Shown piece by piece: positions 8,156-16,763 of a stretch of DNA of 39,275 bases. The DNA is from CAYVKM01 sp964452045 (GTDB taxonomy: Bacteria; Calditrichota; Calditrichia; RBG-13-44-9): positions 1 to 39,275 of the forward strand of contig CAYVKM010000027.1 of assembly GCA_964452045.1 (NCBI GenBank). The letters run 5' to 3'. A program made the position numbers and the translations under genes. How positions within the stretch are numbered: the first letter of the stretch is position 1; every line of letters begins with the position of its first letter. The notes under the pieces are model-generated. The model saw only the letters and a list, made by a program, of their open reading frames with translations. It was not told where the DNA came from and made no database searches.

Positions 8156-10018
8156 TTGCAAGATAAATATGATGTAATTGTTGCCGGCGGTGGTCATGCC
8201 GGAATAGAAGCCGCCCTTGCCTGTGCCAGGCTTGGCTTAAAAACCGCCTTGGTGACTTTAAAAATCGGAACCATTGGTAAAATGTCCTGCAATCCGGCTA
8301 TTGGTGGGCTTGCTAAAGGGCACCTGGTTAGGGAAATAGATGCCCTGGGTGGAGAAATGGCCAAAATTACTGATCGTGTTGGAATCCATTTTAAAATCTT
8401 GAACAAATCCAAGGGGCCAGCAGTGTGGTCCCCCCGAGCCCAGGCCGATCGGATAGCTTATGCAAAAGCCGCACAAGAGATTGTTCTTAACCAAACTAAC
8501 CTGGACGTCATCGAGGCTTCGGTAAATGGTTTAAAAGTGAAAAACAGAAGGGTGATTGCTGCAGTCATTGATGAAGGAGAAATTATACCCTGCAAAGCAC
8601 TAATACTTACATGCGGAACTTTCTTGAACGGAAAGATCTTTATCGGCTTGAACTCTTTTTCAAGCGGCAGGGCAGGAGAAATGCCGGTAATGGGTCTGAC
8701 CGAGGCCTTAATTGATTTGGGCTTCAGGGCCGGACGCCTGAAAACCGGAACACCACCACGCATTCACCGTGAATCCATCGATTATAGCAGGCTAGAAGAA
8801 CAAAAACCGGATAATCCGCCGACACCCTTTTCTTTTCAAACCACAGAAATAGAGAAAGATCAGGTCAGCTGTTATATTGCCTATACCAATAAGACTACAC
8901 ATCAACATCTAATGAGTGGATTGGATCGATCCCCAATGTATACTGGGCTGATTTCTGGAATTGGCCCAAGATACTGCCCCTCAATCGAGGACAAAGTGGT
9001 TCGGTTTTCAGAAAAGGATCAACACCAATTGTTCCTGGAGCCAGAGGGGGAAGATAATCCCGAGGTTTATGTTAATGGATTTGCCACAAGCTTGCCAGAA
9101 GACGTGCAAGTTAAAGCCATGAGATCTATAACTGGACTGGAAAGGGTTCACTTTATTCGTCTAGGCTATGCAGTCGAATATGATTTTTTCCCATCATACC
9201 AGATTAAACACACCCTGGAAACCAAAAGCACGGAAGGATTATATTTTGCAGGCCAAATAAATGGTACATCTGGATACGAGGAAGCTGCGGCACAGGGTCT
9301 AATGGCCGGCATCAACGCGGCCCTAAAAATAAAAGAGGAAAAGCCTCTAATCTTAAGCCGCTCCCAAGCATATATCGGAGTTCTTATTGACGATTTGATA
9401 AATAAGACCATTTTAGAACCATACCGCATGTTCACCTCACGGGCAGAGTTCAGACTGCTTTTACGTCATGATAACGCAGATATTCGGTTAATGCATATCG
9501 GCAGAAAAATAGGCCTTTTACCAGAATCGCCCTATAATAAGACAGAGCAAAAGAAACAGAAAATAGAGCAACTACTGCAAATAATAAATAATTTATCTAT
9601 TCAACCGGAAATTTATAATAACTACGCAGCCAAGTACAAAGTTGGTTTGATAAGGCAAAAAACACCCATCAGACATTTAATAAGGCGTCCTGAATCAAAA
9701 ATTTCAGATCTGTTAAAAATGGCAGATATCCATAACGGTTTTAGCGAAGAGGAACTGATCCACGTCGAATATATCACCAAATATGAGGGTTACCTCAAAA
9801 GACAGAATGATTTGGTTGAAAAATTAAAAAGAATGGAAAATCGGTTTATCCCGGATAATTTCGATTATGCTTCCATTCCCTCATTATCTGCAGAAAGTCG
9901 GGAAAAGCTTACTAAAATAAAACCAAAATCTTTAGGACAGGCCACCCGTATTCCCGGTGTGCGACATGGTGATATAACAATTTTGATGATTTATCTGGAA
10001 AAATATTCCAGAAACTAA
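8156..10018 (+). CDS. mnmG: tRNA uridine-5-carboxymethylaminomethyl modification enzyme MnmG
   Basis: This is the FAD-dependent partner of MnmE. From TTG 8156 the protein has 620 residues (E. coli: 629) and begins MQDKYDVIVAGGGHAGIEA, with the FAD-binding GGGHAG at 11-16. Further signatures are GTIGKMSCNPAIGGLAKGHLVREID, RLKTGTPPRI and the C-terminal GQATRIPGV. TTG at 8156 is preferred because AAGGA (8144-8148) lies seven bases upstream and the N terminus then matches family length. An upstream in-frame TTG at 8111 would overlap mnmE and force translation through the parS site; it has no ribosome binding site. Confidence 0.95.
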   Translation: MQDKYDVIVAGGGHAGIEAALACARLGLKTALVTLKIGTIGKMSCNPAIGGLAKGHLVREIDALGGEMAKITDRVGIHFKILNKSKGPAVWSPRAQADRIAYAKAAQEIVLNQTNLDVIEASVNGLKVKNRRVIAAVIDEGEIIPCKALILTCGTFLNGKIFIGLNSFSSGRAGEMPVMGLTEALIDLGFRAGRLKTGTPPRIHRESIDYSRLEEQKPDNPPTPFSFQTTEIEKDQVSCYIAYTNKTTHQHLMSGLDRSPMYTGLISGIGPRYCPSIEDKVVRFSEKDQHQLFLEPEGEDNPEVYVNGFATSLPEDVQVKAMRSITGLERVHFIRLGYAVEYDFFPSYQIKHTLETKSTEGLYFAGQINGTSGYEEAAAQGLMAGINAALKIKEEKPLILSRSQAYIGVLIDDLINKTILEPYRMFTSRAEFRLLLRHDNADIRLMHIGRKIGLLPESPYNKTEQKKQKIEQLLQIINNLSIQPEIYNNYAAKYKVGLIRQKTPIRHLIRRPESKISDLLKMADIHNGFSEEELIHVEYITKYEGYLKRQNDLVEKLKRMENRFIPDNFDYASIPSLSAESREKLTKIKPKSLGQATRIPGVRHGDITILMIYLEKYSRN

Positions 10019-10020
10019 AA

Positions 10021-10036
10021 TTTTTCACGTGAAAAT
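10021..10036. promoter_or_regulatory. parS-like site 2, downstream of mnmG
   Basis: TTTTTCACGTGAAAAT holds the intact 12-base parS core TTTCACGTGAAA. The outer bases depart from the consensus. It starts two bases after the mnmG stop codon. Confidence 0.65.
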
Positions 10037-10062
10037 CCCAAAACAGGTTTTTATTGTTTTTT

Positions 10063-10080
10063 CCGTTTCACGTGAAACGG
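10063..10080. promoter_or_regulatory. parS site 3, perfect palindrome upstream of rsmG
   Basis: CCGTTTCACGTGAAACGG is a perfect 18-base palindrome matching the 16-base parS consensus except for the outermost pair. It lies 42 bases after site 2 and 36 bases before the rsmG ATG, in the mnmG-rsmG gap. Confidence 0.85.
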
Positions 10081-10116
10081 GTTTTTATACCTTAAATCCT
10101 GATTCACTGAAAGCCA

Positions 10117-10773
10117 ATGGATAAAGCTGTTCAAAAATTTATACCACATTTATCCAACAGACTAACCCCAGAGAAAATCGAGAAATTAATTGACTTTGCC
10201 GAGCTCGTAAAGGTTTATAACGCACATATTAATTTAATTTCCCGAAAAGATGTTGCCAATATTTGGGAAAATCATATTTACCCCAGCATCGTGGTTGATC
10301 AGCTAGTCCAAATTTCTTCATCTGCCAAGGTTGTTGATATCGGCAGTGGGGGAGGTTTTCCCGGAATTCCACTAAAAATTATCCGGCCGGACCTTAAAAT
10401 AACCCTCATCGACTCGATTCGAAAAAAAACATTGTTTCTTAAAAAAGTAATTACCGCCTTGAATCTTTCGGAAATTGAGGTTTTGAATACCAGAATCGCA
10501 AAGGAGGATCAAACCCCTCGGCTCAAAAATAAATTTGAAGTCTTAACAGTCCGCAGTGTTGCATCATTTGATAAACTAATTATGGAATTTGCTTTTCTTC
10601 TCAAAGGGGGTGGTTATATGTTGATTTGGAAGGGAGCAGGTGATTTACCCAGACTCAAAAGTCTGATAAACATGAAAAACCTTTATTACGAAGTGTTTTC
10701 ACCTCCAGAAGACCTGGTGGAATATTCTTTGAAAATGAAATCATTAAGAATTATTAAAATATCCTTTATTTAG
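10117..10773 (+). CDS. rsmG: 16S rRNA (guanine527-N7)-methyltransferase RsmG
   Basis: This SAM-dependent methyltransferase modifies G527 of 16S rRNA. The 218-residue protein has the SAM-binding motif VVDIGSGGGFPG at 72-83, followed by LIDSIRKKTLFLKKV, and the N-terminal NLISRKDVANIWENHI; all are signature segments. Start ATG 10117 lies after the two parS sites. In many bacteria parA and parB follow directly; here a barrel protein does. Confidence 0.95.
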   Translation: MDKAVQKFIPHLSNRLTPEKIEKLIDFAELVKVYNAHINLISRKDVANIWENHIYPSIVVDQLVQISSSAKVVDIGSGGGFPGIPLKIIRPDLKITLIDSIRKKTLFLKKVITALNLSEIEVLNTRIAKEDQTPRLKNKFEVLTVRSVASFDKLIMEFAFLLKGGGYMLIWKGAGDLPRLKSLINMKNLYYEVFSPPEDLVEYSLKMKSLRIIKISFI

Positions 10774-10897
10774 TCATATTAAATCTTAATTCAAAAATCT
10801 TGGCGTGGGATGAGCGATGAAATTTTAAAAGTGACTTTTTACCCAATGATATAAAAATTATATTAATAATACCTTTGACAAAAATTTAGTTCTTTCA

Positions 10898-11710
10898 ATG
10901 AAAATAATATTTTTAATATTAATCTGTTCGTTGAAAGTATATGGAGCCTTCGAAATCTTCTCTCAGGATCCATTTACCGGAAGTTTATCGAATAGTGTGG
11001 TGGCTTCTGACAAGCATTTTTCGGCCTTTCTGTTAAATCCTGCGGTCACGGCTTCATTAAAAGAGATGAATATTGGTCTGATATATTTCAAGCCTTATAC
11101 TATTGGGGAACTGAATGCGGCAAGCATTACATCAAATTTTAAAATCAAAAACTCTGGGGCGGGTTTATCAATTTCTTCATTCGGTAATTCACTTTATCAG
11201 GAAAGTCAACTAACCCTTAATTTGTCCCAGGCCTTTTTCGAACAGAGATTTTGTCTGGGATTAAATATTAATTTGTACAATATAAAGGTACAGGATTATC
11301 CCAATTTGAATACATACGGGATTGATTTAGGTATTCTTTATATTGCCAATGAATCTTTTCGAAGCGGATTTTCGATCGAAAACATCAATCAACCTTCAAT
11401 AAAAACCCACACGGAAGAATTACCATTAATTGCCAGGTGGGGGATCGGTCTTAGGCTGGATGAGAAAATCCAAACCTATGTTGCTGTGGAAAAAGATTCC
11501 TGGTTCGCCCCAAACCTTTCATTTGGAATGGATTATCAAGCAGGTAGCTTTCTATCAATTCAAACTGGTTATAAAACATACCCCTCAGTTCCATCAATCG
11601 GATTTATTTTGAAAAAAAATTGGATATACATTCAATATGGATTTCAATATCATTTTGAACTTGGAGGAACTCATTTATGGGGAATAACATTTAGCCGGAA
11701 TAGCTTGTAA
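10898..11710 (+). CDS. PorV/PorQ-like outer-membrane beta-barrel protein
   Basis: This 270-residue protein has an N-terminal signal-like segment (KIIFLILICSLKVYGA) and alternating polar/hydrophobic strands throughout. The early section SDKHFSAFLLNPAVTASL resembles the NPA signature of PorV/UPF0164-type proteins, and several later strands have barrel-like periodicity (GIDLGILYIANESFRSGFSIEN). It ends with aromatic-rich strands. It is probably an outer-membrane protein, but the substrate or partner is unknown. The next gene begins 4 bases after its stop, suggesting co-expression with the EnvC-like protein. Confidence 0.65.
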   Translation: MKIIFLILICSLKVYGAFEIFSQDPFTGSLSNSVVASDKHFSAFLLNPAVTASLKEMNIGLIYFKPYTIGELNAASITSNFKIKNSGAGLSISSFGNSLYQESQLTLNLSQAFFEQRFCLGLNINLYNIKVQDYPNLNTYGIDLGILYIANESFRSGFSIENINQPSIKTHTEELPLIARWGIGLRLDEKIQTYVAVEKDSWFAPNLSFGMDYQAGSFLSIQTGYKTYPSVPSIGFILKKNWIYIQYGFQYHFELGGTHLWGITFSRNSL

Positions 11711-11714
11711 TCAA

Positions 11715-12905
11715 ATGAATACCACTTTTATCAATTTATTAATCTTGGGTATTTTGATTTTTCCCCAGATAGCAGCTTCTCAAGACGGCCAAAAAAAACT
11801 TTCCGAAGTCCAGGATGAAATACAATCCATCCAAAAAGAAATAAAATCACTGGAATCCCAATTACGCACAACGGATAACAAACTTAAAGTTGAGTCAAAA
11901 TCAATTGAAAACATTGACAAGCAAATAGGCTTAACTCAAGATAAAATAAGGATATATAACAAAAATATTGCGACAAATAAAAATCAGATAAAGAATCTGG
12001 AAAGGGAAATAGATTCTCTGGAGCAAAATATTACCGGTTTAAAAGGCATACTAAAGGAACAAGTGGTTTTTGCATATAAGTTCAAGCGAGGGAAACAATT
12101 TGATTGGATCCTGGGTTCAGCAAATTTTAATGATCTAATGATTCGCTGGCATTATTTACAGAAAGTGTCTCAGGCTGAGGCCAATATCATGGGGGAATTA
12201 AATAGATCACAGGCTTCATTAATGGTAAAGGAAGACAAAGTAAAAGACGAGATTAAAAGTTTAAACACCTATCTTCAGGCAGCCCAAAAAGAAAATATAA
12301 ATCTTAAAAATAAACGAAATACTCACACCAAGATTGTATCCGATATAAATAAAAATAAAACACTTTTATCAAATTCGCTCAAAGACAAAAGAGAAAGTTA
12401 CCAAAAACTAAAAAATCTAATCGTCTCTCTGGAAAAAGGAAAACCTTCAAGACAACTAAAGGTAGAGACGCAGTTAAAATGGGAAAAGCTGTCTGGTAGT
12501 TTCTCTAAAAATAGGGGCCGTTTAAACTGGCCCGTAGAAGGGGCCATCTTGCATGAATACGGCAAATTCAAAAATCCAAAACTTAAAACGGTGTTGAATA
12601 ATACTGGGTTAGATATCAGGGCAGATTTAGGGAGTGATGTAAGATGCGTTTTCTCGGGGATCGTAAGTCTAATTACGTATATGAGTGGATTTGGCAACAT
12701 GATAATCGTGGATCATAATGATAGTTATTACACCGTTTATGCCCACCTGGATCAAATTTTAGTTAATACCGGCGATTTTCTTGACGATGGCGATGTTATC
12801 GGTACGGTGGGCGAAAGCGGCTCCCTTGAGGGTCCGAAACTTCATTTGGAAATTTATGGAAACAATAAAACTGAAAATCCCGAAATCTGGTTACGAAAAA
12901 AGTAG
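11715..12905 (+). CDS. EnvC-like M23/LytM-domain protein with degenerate active site
   Basis: This exported protein has a signal peptide (residues 1-22), a long coiled coil (about 25-250) and a C-terminal LytM/M23 domain (about 270-396). This is the layout of EnvC-type activators of cell-wall amidases during division. The metallopeptidase zinc motif H-x3-D is N296-x3-D300, and the usual H-x-H near the end is K375-x-H377, so at least one zinc ligand and one catalytic histidine are missing; H344 remains. It is therefore likely an activator or scaffold rather than a hydrolase. It follows the PorV-like gene by 4 bases. Confidence 0.85.
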   Translation: MNTTFINLLILGILIFPQIAASQDGQKKLSEVQDEIQSIQKEIKSLESQLRTTDNKLKVESKSIENIDKQIGLTQDKIRIYNKNIATNKNQIKNLEREIDSLEQNITGLKGILKEQVVFAYKFKRGKQFDWILGSANFNDLMIRWHYLQKVSQAEANIMGELNRSQASLMVKEDKVKDEIKSLNTYLQAAQKENINLKNKRNTHTKIVSDINKNKTLLSNSLKDKRESYQKLKNLIVSLEKGKPSRQLKVETQLKWEKLSGSFSKNRGRLNWPVEGAILHEYGKFKNPKLKTVLNNTGLDIRADLGSDVRCVFSGIVSLITYMSGFGNMIIVDHNDSYYTVYAHLDQILVNTGDFLDDGDVIGTVGESGSLEGPKLHLEIYGNNKTENPEIWLRKK

Positions 12906-12933
12906 AAAAAATTAATCAACCAAAGTTTTTTAC

Positions 12934-12962
12934 TTGATTTTTTTAAACGAATATTTTAAAAT
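12934..12962 (+). promoter_or_regulatory. candidate promoter of ssb
   Basis: TTGATT (12934-12939), a 17-base spacer and TAAAAT (12957-12962) lie 57 bases upstream of the ssb ATG. An AGGAGGG ribosome binding site precedes the start. Confidence 0.5.
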
Positions 12963-13018
12963 TATAACAGATTCAAATAATAAACATAAATTTTACCCAA
13001 ACACAGGAGGGACTGCCA

Positions 13019-13450
13019 ATGTCCAAAGGTACTGTGAACAAGGTTCTCCTCATCGGTAGGCTTGGTGCTGACCCAGAGGTCCGGTATGCACCCAGCGGTA
13101 ATGCGGTTGCTAATTTCAGTATGGCTACTAATCGATCCTATAAGGACAAAGACGGCAACCAGCAAGAACAAACCGAATGGCACAGAATTGTTGCGTGGAG
13201 TAGGCTTGCGGAATTTGCTAAACAATATTTACACAAGGGAATGAGGGTTTACATTGAAGGGCGTTTACAATACCGTGAGTGGCAGGATCAGAATGGAGTG
13301 AAACGGAATGTTACCGATGTTATCGCGAATGATATTCAGATGCTGGAGTCTCTCGGGGCCAGGGCTGATACCGGCGAACAGGAGCCGCCACCAGAGATAA
13401 AGGTCCCGGAAGATTTGGATCAACCGGAAGACGATAGTGTCCCGTTTTAA
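13019..13450 (+). CDS. ssb: single-stranded DNA-binding protein
   Basis: This protein binds single-stranded DNA in replication, recombination and repair. The 143-residue protein has one OB fold (about residues 5-110) with VNKVLLIGRLGADPEVRY, TEWHRIVAWSRLAEFAKQYL and the GRLQYREWQD segment. It ends in the acidic tip DDSVPF, the protein-interaction tail of bacterial SSB (typically DDDIPF). Strong AGGAGGG ribosome binding site. It has its own promoter and terminator, so it appears monocistronic rather than in the common rpsF-ssb-rpsR operon. Confidence 0.97.
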   Translation: MSKGTVNKVLLIGRLGADPEVRYAPSGNAVANFSMATNRSYKDKDGNQQEQTEWHRIVAWSRLAEFAKQYLHKGMRVYIEGRLQYREWQDQNGVKRNVTDVIANDIQMLESLGARADTGEQEPPPEIKVPEDLDQPEDDSVPF

Positions 13451-13459
13451 AAGAAAAAG

Positions 13460-13490
13460 GCTCCCTGAAATTTTTAGGGAGCTTTTTTTT
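13460..13490 (+). terminator. Rho-independent terminator after ssb
   Basis: GCTCCCT (13460-13466) pairs with AGGGAGC (13476-13482) and is followed by eight T residues, ten bases after the ssb stop. Confidence 0.9.
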
Positions 13491-13562
13491 ACCTTGGGTG
13501 TAAAAAGAGTGGTTTAATGTCTCAGAATTTGCCTAAATTAGGAAAAACTAGTTGGAGATTTT

Positions 13563-14201
13563 ATGCGGTACATTTTAATCGTGTTATTAATACTTTTTCC
13601 AGTAAGCATGTTCGCCCAGTATGATGATATGCAACCTAAACATTCAGATGAATATGGGGCAGGCTTTACCATTGCCATGTCTGGTTTCGGGCTGGGCGGG
13701 TTTTACCGAATCGCTCTGCCAAATTTCTACTATATTGGCGCTCAACTCGATTTTTTCATGATGCGTGATGAAAAAGAGTTTACTTATTACAATCCCTATA
13801 CCGGTTACCCTATTGAGCTGAACAAATTTAATCGGCTTTTTTTCATACCACTGAATCTGGAATTTAAAAAACGATTCTTCCAGGATAGTATTGATGAAAG
13901 TTTCCGACCCTATCTTGTTGCTTTATCTGGAGTTACCTTTGGTATGAACTTCCCTCGCGGTAACAATATCGAATATTCACAACTCCCACCTGATGAACAG
14001 GCAAGAATTCCAAGAAGCAATGAATACCGAATTACCTATAGTTTTGCCATTGGGGTGGGTGTAGATTTTACTACCAATGAAAATTTTTACTTTTCAATCC
14101 GACCGCAGTACCGTTTTAATTATTTTCCCAAATCAATTGCCGGAAAGGAAAACCATTCTAACTTTGAAATTCGATTAGAAATGGGGAAAAGAAGTTTATA
14201 A
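13563..14201 (+). CDS. outer-membrane beta-barrel protein of unknown function
   Basis: This 212-residue exported protein has a signal peptide (MRYILIVLLILFPVSMFAQ) and alternating strands rich in Tyr and Phe. These include GLGGFYRIALPNFYYIGAQL and FYFSIRPQYRFNYFP near the C terminus, as in small porin-like barrels. No enzymatic motif is visible. The gene is 72 bases downstream of the ssb terminator, so transcription must start in that gap. A small basic protein follows 21 bases later. Confidence 0.6.
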   Translation: MRYILIVLLILFPVSMFAQYDDMQPKHSDEYGAGFTIAMSGFGLGGFYRIALPNFYYIGAQLDFFMMRDEKEFTYYNPYTGYPIELNKFNRLFFIPLNLEFKKRFFQDSIDESFRPYLVALSGVTFGMNFPRGNNIEYSQLPPDEQARIPRSNEYRITYSFAIGVGVDFTTNENFYFSIRPQYRFNYFPKSIAGKENHSNFEIRLEMGKRSL

Positions 14202-14222
14202 CAAAATTTTTCAGGGGATAAA

Positions 14223-14420
14223 ATGAAGTTGTTCTATAATGAAGCTGCTGAAGCTACTAAAAATAAACAATTTTTTTATCGGTTCTATCGGGTAGGTAAA
14301 CAGAAAATTGCTACTTGGTATAACCGACATTCAAAAATCCTCAAACATGCCGGTTTTGGCGGAAAAAATCATCTTCTGGAAAAGGGTCATGTTTCCTGGA
14401 ACAGAAAAGGTCGCTGGTAA
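14223..14420 (+). CDS. small basic hypothetical protein (65 aa)
   Basis: Not recognised. The 65-residue frame starts at ATG 14223 after AGGGGATAAA, a plausible ribosome binding site. It is strongly basic and aromatic (FFYRFYRVGKQK, WYNRHSKILKHAGFGGK, NRKGRW), with no membrane segment or signal peptide. The composition would suit nucleic-acid or ribosome binding, but that is a guess. It follows the barrel gene by 21 bases. It could be spurious. Confidence 0.4.
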   Translation: MKLFYNEAAEATKNKQFFYRFYRVGKQKIATWYNRHSKILKHAGFGGKNHLLEKGHVSWNRKGRW

Positions 14421-14619
14421 TTCTTGCCTACCCGGATAAAACTAATCACTGATACTCCACCATACTTTACCAACTCTCTCTTTTAAAGAGTTTTTGATTT
14501 CGGCATTACCCCGGGACTGTATATTTAATCTCCTAATTAATTTCCAAAAAATTCTCGAACTGTATATTAACGTCTTGAGAATAAAGTCCGATGAAATACT
14601 TAATAATTTATCTATTCTC

Positions 14620-14648
14620 TTGACAAAATATTATGGTGTGTGTATTTT
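14620..14648 (+). promoter_or_regulatory. sigma70-type promoter of rnfB
   Basis: TTGACA (14620-14625), a 17-base spacer and TATTTT (14643-14648) form a near-consensus promoter. Transcription would start near 14655, downstream of the GTG at 14640, which excludes that codon and supports the TTG at 14685 as the rnfB start. Confidence 0.65.
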
Positions 14649-14684
14649 TTCACGGAAATTTTGTTAGATAAGGAGTTATCGAAA

Positions 14685-15536
14685 TTGAATGTTCAGATCA
14701 TATCGTCATTAATTACACTGGGAGGATTGGGACTGATTTTTGGAGCAGTCCTGGCTTTTGCATCAAAAATTTTTCATGTCGAAAAAGATCCGCGTATTGA
14801 TAAAATAAACGAGGCTTTACCCCAGGCCAATTGCGGAGGATGCGGATATCCCGGATGCGCCAATTATGCTGAAGCAATTGTTGCTGAAAATACCTCGATT
14901 ACTCTTTGCGCTCCCGGAGGAGAAGATGTCATCCGTAAAATTGCTGAGATTTTAGGTGTTGAAGCCGAGGCTCAGAATCCGATGGTCGCGGTGGTTCAAT
15001 GCCAGGGTGCTCATGGAATCGCTAATGACAAGTTCAGATATGAGGGCCTTGCCGATTGTAATGCCGAGGTATTAATTCAGGGTGGTCATAAAGCCTGTGA
15101 TTATGGATGCCTGGGACATGGATCGTGTGTCAAAGCTTGTCCCTTTGATGCGATGGCTATGCAGGACAATGGCCTACCGACAGTTTTTGAAGATAAATGT
15201 ACTGCATGCGGTATTTGTGTGGAAGAGTGTCCTAAAGGTATTATGCAGTTGGTCCCCAGATCACAGAAGGTCTTTTTGGGCTGTGTCAACCAGGATACCG
15301 GAAAGGTTGTAAGACAAGTATGTTCTGTAGGGTGCATCGCCTGCGGGCTATGTGCAAAACCCAATATCACGCCGTCCGGAAAAATTGTTATGAAAGATAA
15401 CATGCCGGAGGTACCGGCGGACTGGGAAGATTTTGATACTGCGGTCAAGCGTTGTCCAACAAATTCTTTTGTTGTCCGCCTTGCAAATCCTGAAGCGGAA
15501 CCGGAGGCAGCCGTCCCTGAAGAGGCTGAAGCCTGA
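14685..15536 (+). CDS. rnfB: RnfB, electron transport complex iron-sulfur subunit B
   Basis: This is the ferredoxin-accepting iron-sulfur subunit of the Rnf complex. From TTG 14685 it has 283 residues: an N-terminal membrane anchor (about 5-30), the Cys-rich domain NCGGCGYPGC (C50, C53, C58, then C75), and two ferredoxin 4Fe-4S motifs (CLGHGSCVKACP and CTACGICVEECP). A further Cys-rich segment, SVGCIACGLC, is followed by an Ala/Glu-rich end. AAGGAG at 14670-14675 lies nine bases before the TTG, and the resulting N terminus LNVQIISSLITLGGLGLIFG matches the family. It lies more than 12 kb from rnfC/rnfD and on the opposite strand, with its own promoter. Confidence 0.94.
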   Translation: MNVQIISSLITLGGLGLIFGAVLAFASKIFHVEKDPRIDKINEALPQANCGGCGYPGCANYAEAIVAENTSITLCAPGGEDVIRKIAEILGVEAEAQNPMVAVVQCQGAHGIANDKFRYEGLADCNAEVLIQGGHKACDYGCLGHGSCVKACPFDAMAMQDNGLPTVFEDKCTACGICVEECPKGIMQLVPRSQKVFLGCVNQDTGKVVRQVCSVGCIACGLCAKPNITPSGKIVMKDNMPEVPADWEDFDTAVKRCPTNSFVVRLANPEAEPEAAVPEEAEA

Positions 15537-15594
15537 TTTTTGCTTTCTCATTAGAGATTAAGTGTAATTTATCCAGCTAACTTACCAGAAGCGA

Positions 15595-16371
15595 ATGCCA
15601 CGACAAATTGCCGGCTTTCTTATTGATATCGATGGAGTTTTAACAATTGATAATCAACGGGTTGATGGTGCGGTTGAGGCCATCAACTTTTTGCAGGACC
15701 GAAAAATACCCTTCCTGCTGGTTACCAATACCACACGTCAAAGTCGAATCACCATCTGGCACCACCTAAAACGTATCGGTTTTCCGGTTGAGGAGACCGA
15801 CATTATTACCGCTCCAATAGCTGCGGTCAGCTGGTTGAAGAACAAAGGAGTTGTGGCTATTAATTTATTCCTGTCCGGCAGCGCGGTAAACGATTTTAAA
15901 GATTTCAAGATCACCGCCTTCAATCCGGAATATGTGGTGGTGGGAGATCCCGGACCAGACCTGACTTTCGATAGGTTAAATAGCGCATTCCGGCTGATTA
16001 TGAATGGCGCAAAGATTCTGGCCCTTCAAAAAAACAGATTTTGGCAAACTGGCGAGGGTTTGACTATCGATGCGGGCGCTATGGTGGCTGCTCTGGAATA
16101 TGCCACCAATAAACGGGCAATTATCATCGGTAAACCACGCAAAGAATTTTTCCTGCAGGCAGCTGAGAAACTAAAAATCCCAGCGCAAGAGCTTGCTATT
16201 GTGGGGGATGATCTTGAGACAGACATCGAGGGTGGTCAGAAAGCCGGGTTGTTCGGGATAGCTGTTAAAACCGGGAAATTCAGGGAAGAGTTTCTGCAAC
16301 AATCCAGAATTAAGCCGGGGGCTATTATCGTTTCAATCGCTGAATTACCCGAATTTATTACTCAAAAATAG
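15595..16371 (+). CDS. HAD-IIA family hydrolase (NagD/LHPP-like phosphatase)
   Basis: This is a cytoplasmic haloacid dehalogenase-superfamily phosphatase of subfamily IIA. The 258-residue protein has motif I DIDGVL (D11, D13), motif II TNTT (44-47), a cap domain between motifs II and III, then GKPRKEFF and motif IV GDDLETDIEGGQKAGLFG. The order and length fit the NagD / phospholysine phosphohistidine phosphatase (LHPP/HDHD2) group; the substrate cannot be told from sequence. It is followed 11 bases later by a YbjQ-family gene, suggesting co-transcription. Confidence 0.85.
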   Translation: MPRQIAGFLIDIDGVLTIDNQRVDGAVEAINFLQDRKIPFLLVTNTTRQSRITIWHHLKRIGFPVEETDIITAPIAAVSWLKNKGVVAINLFLSGSAVNDFKDFKITAFNPEYVVVGDPGPDLTFDRLNSAFRLIMNGAKILALQKNRFWQTGEGLTIDAGAMVAALEYATNKRAIIIGKPRKEFFLQAAEKLKIPAQELAIVGDDLETDIEGGQKAGLFGIAVKTGKFREEFLQQSRIKPGAIIVSIAELPEFITQK

Positions 16372-16382
16372 GCGGGCACCAA

Positions 16383-16697
16383 ATGATTATCACGACAACA
16401 CCGTCGATTGAAGGCAAAACCATCATAGAGTATAAAGGAATTGTCACAGGCGAAGCCATCATGGGGGCCAATATTGTACGGGATATTTTTGCCAGTATTA
16501 CGGATATTGTTGGTGGAAGATCTTCGGCCTACGAAACCAAACTATCCCACGCCCGGCAGGTTTCCCTCCAGGAAATGGAACAGAACGCGGCTACTCTCGG
16601 GGCGAATGCCATAGTTGGCGTAGACCTGGATTATGAAGTTGTGCGGGAAGGGATGCTCATGGTAACAGCCAGTGGAACAGCCGTGCTGGTTAAATAA
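16383..16697 (+). CDS. YbjQ family (UPF0145) protein
   Basis: This 104-residue protein has the typical YbjQ pattern: MIITTTPSIEGKTIIEYKGIVTGEAI, then DIVGGRSSAYETKL, and LGANAIVGVDLDYEVV near the C terminus. The family is annotated as a putative heavy-metal-binding domain on weak grounds, and its function is unknown. No cysteine is present. It is probably a soluble oligomer and likely co-transcribed with the upstream HAD gene. Confidence 0.88.
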   Translation: MIITTTPSIEGKTIIEYKGIVTGEAIMGANIVRDIFASITDIVGGRSSAYETKLSHARQVSLQEMEQNAATLGANAIVGVDLDYEVVREGMLMVTASGTAVLVK

Positions 16698-16763
16698 GAA
16701 TGTTTAGCTCGTTAATCCCAATAGACATCAACCAGTTCAAATCAATTAATCCGGGAATAAAAC

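Noticed and set aside
10875..10880. TTGACA before the PorV-like gene
   Set aside because: No -10 element at the proper spacing; the -10 position falls on the start codon.
14640..14684. GTG start for rnfB at 14640
   Set aside because: It lies within the near-consensus promoter; the start at 14685 with AAGGAG fits the family better.
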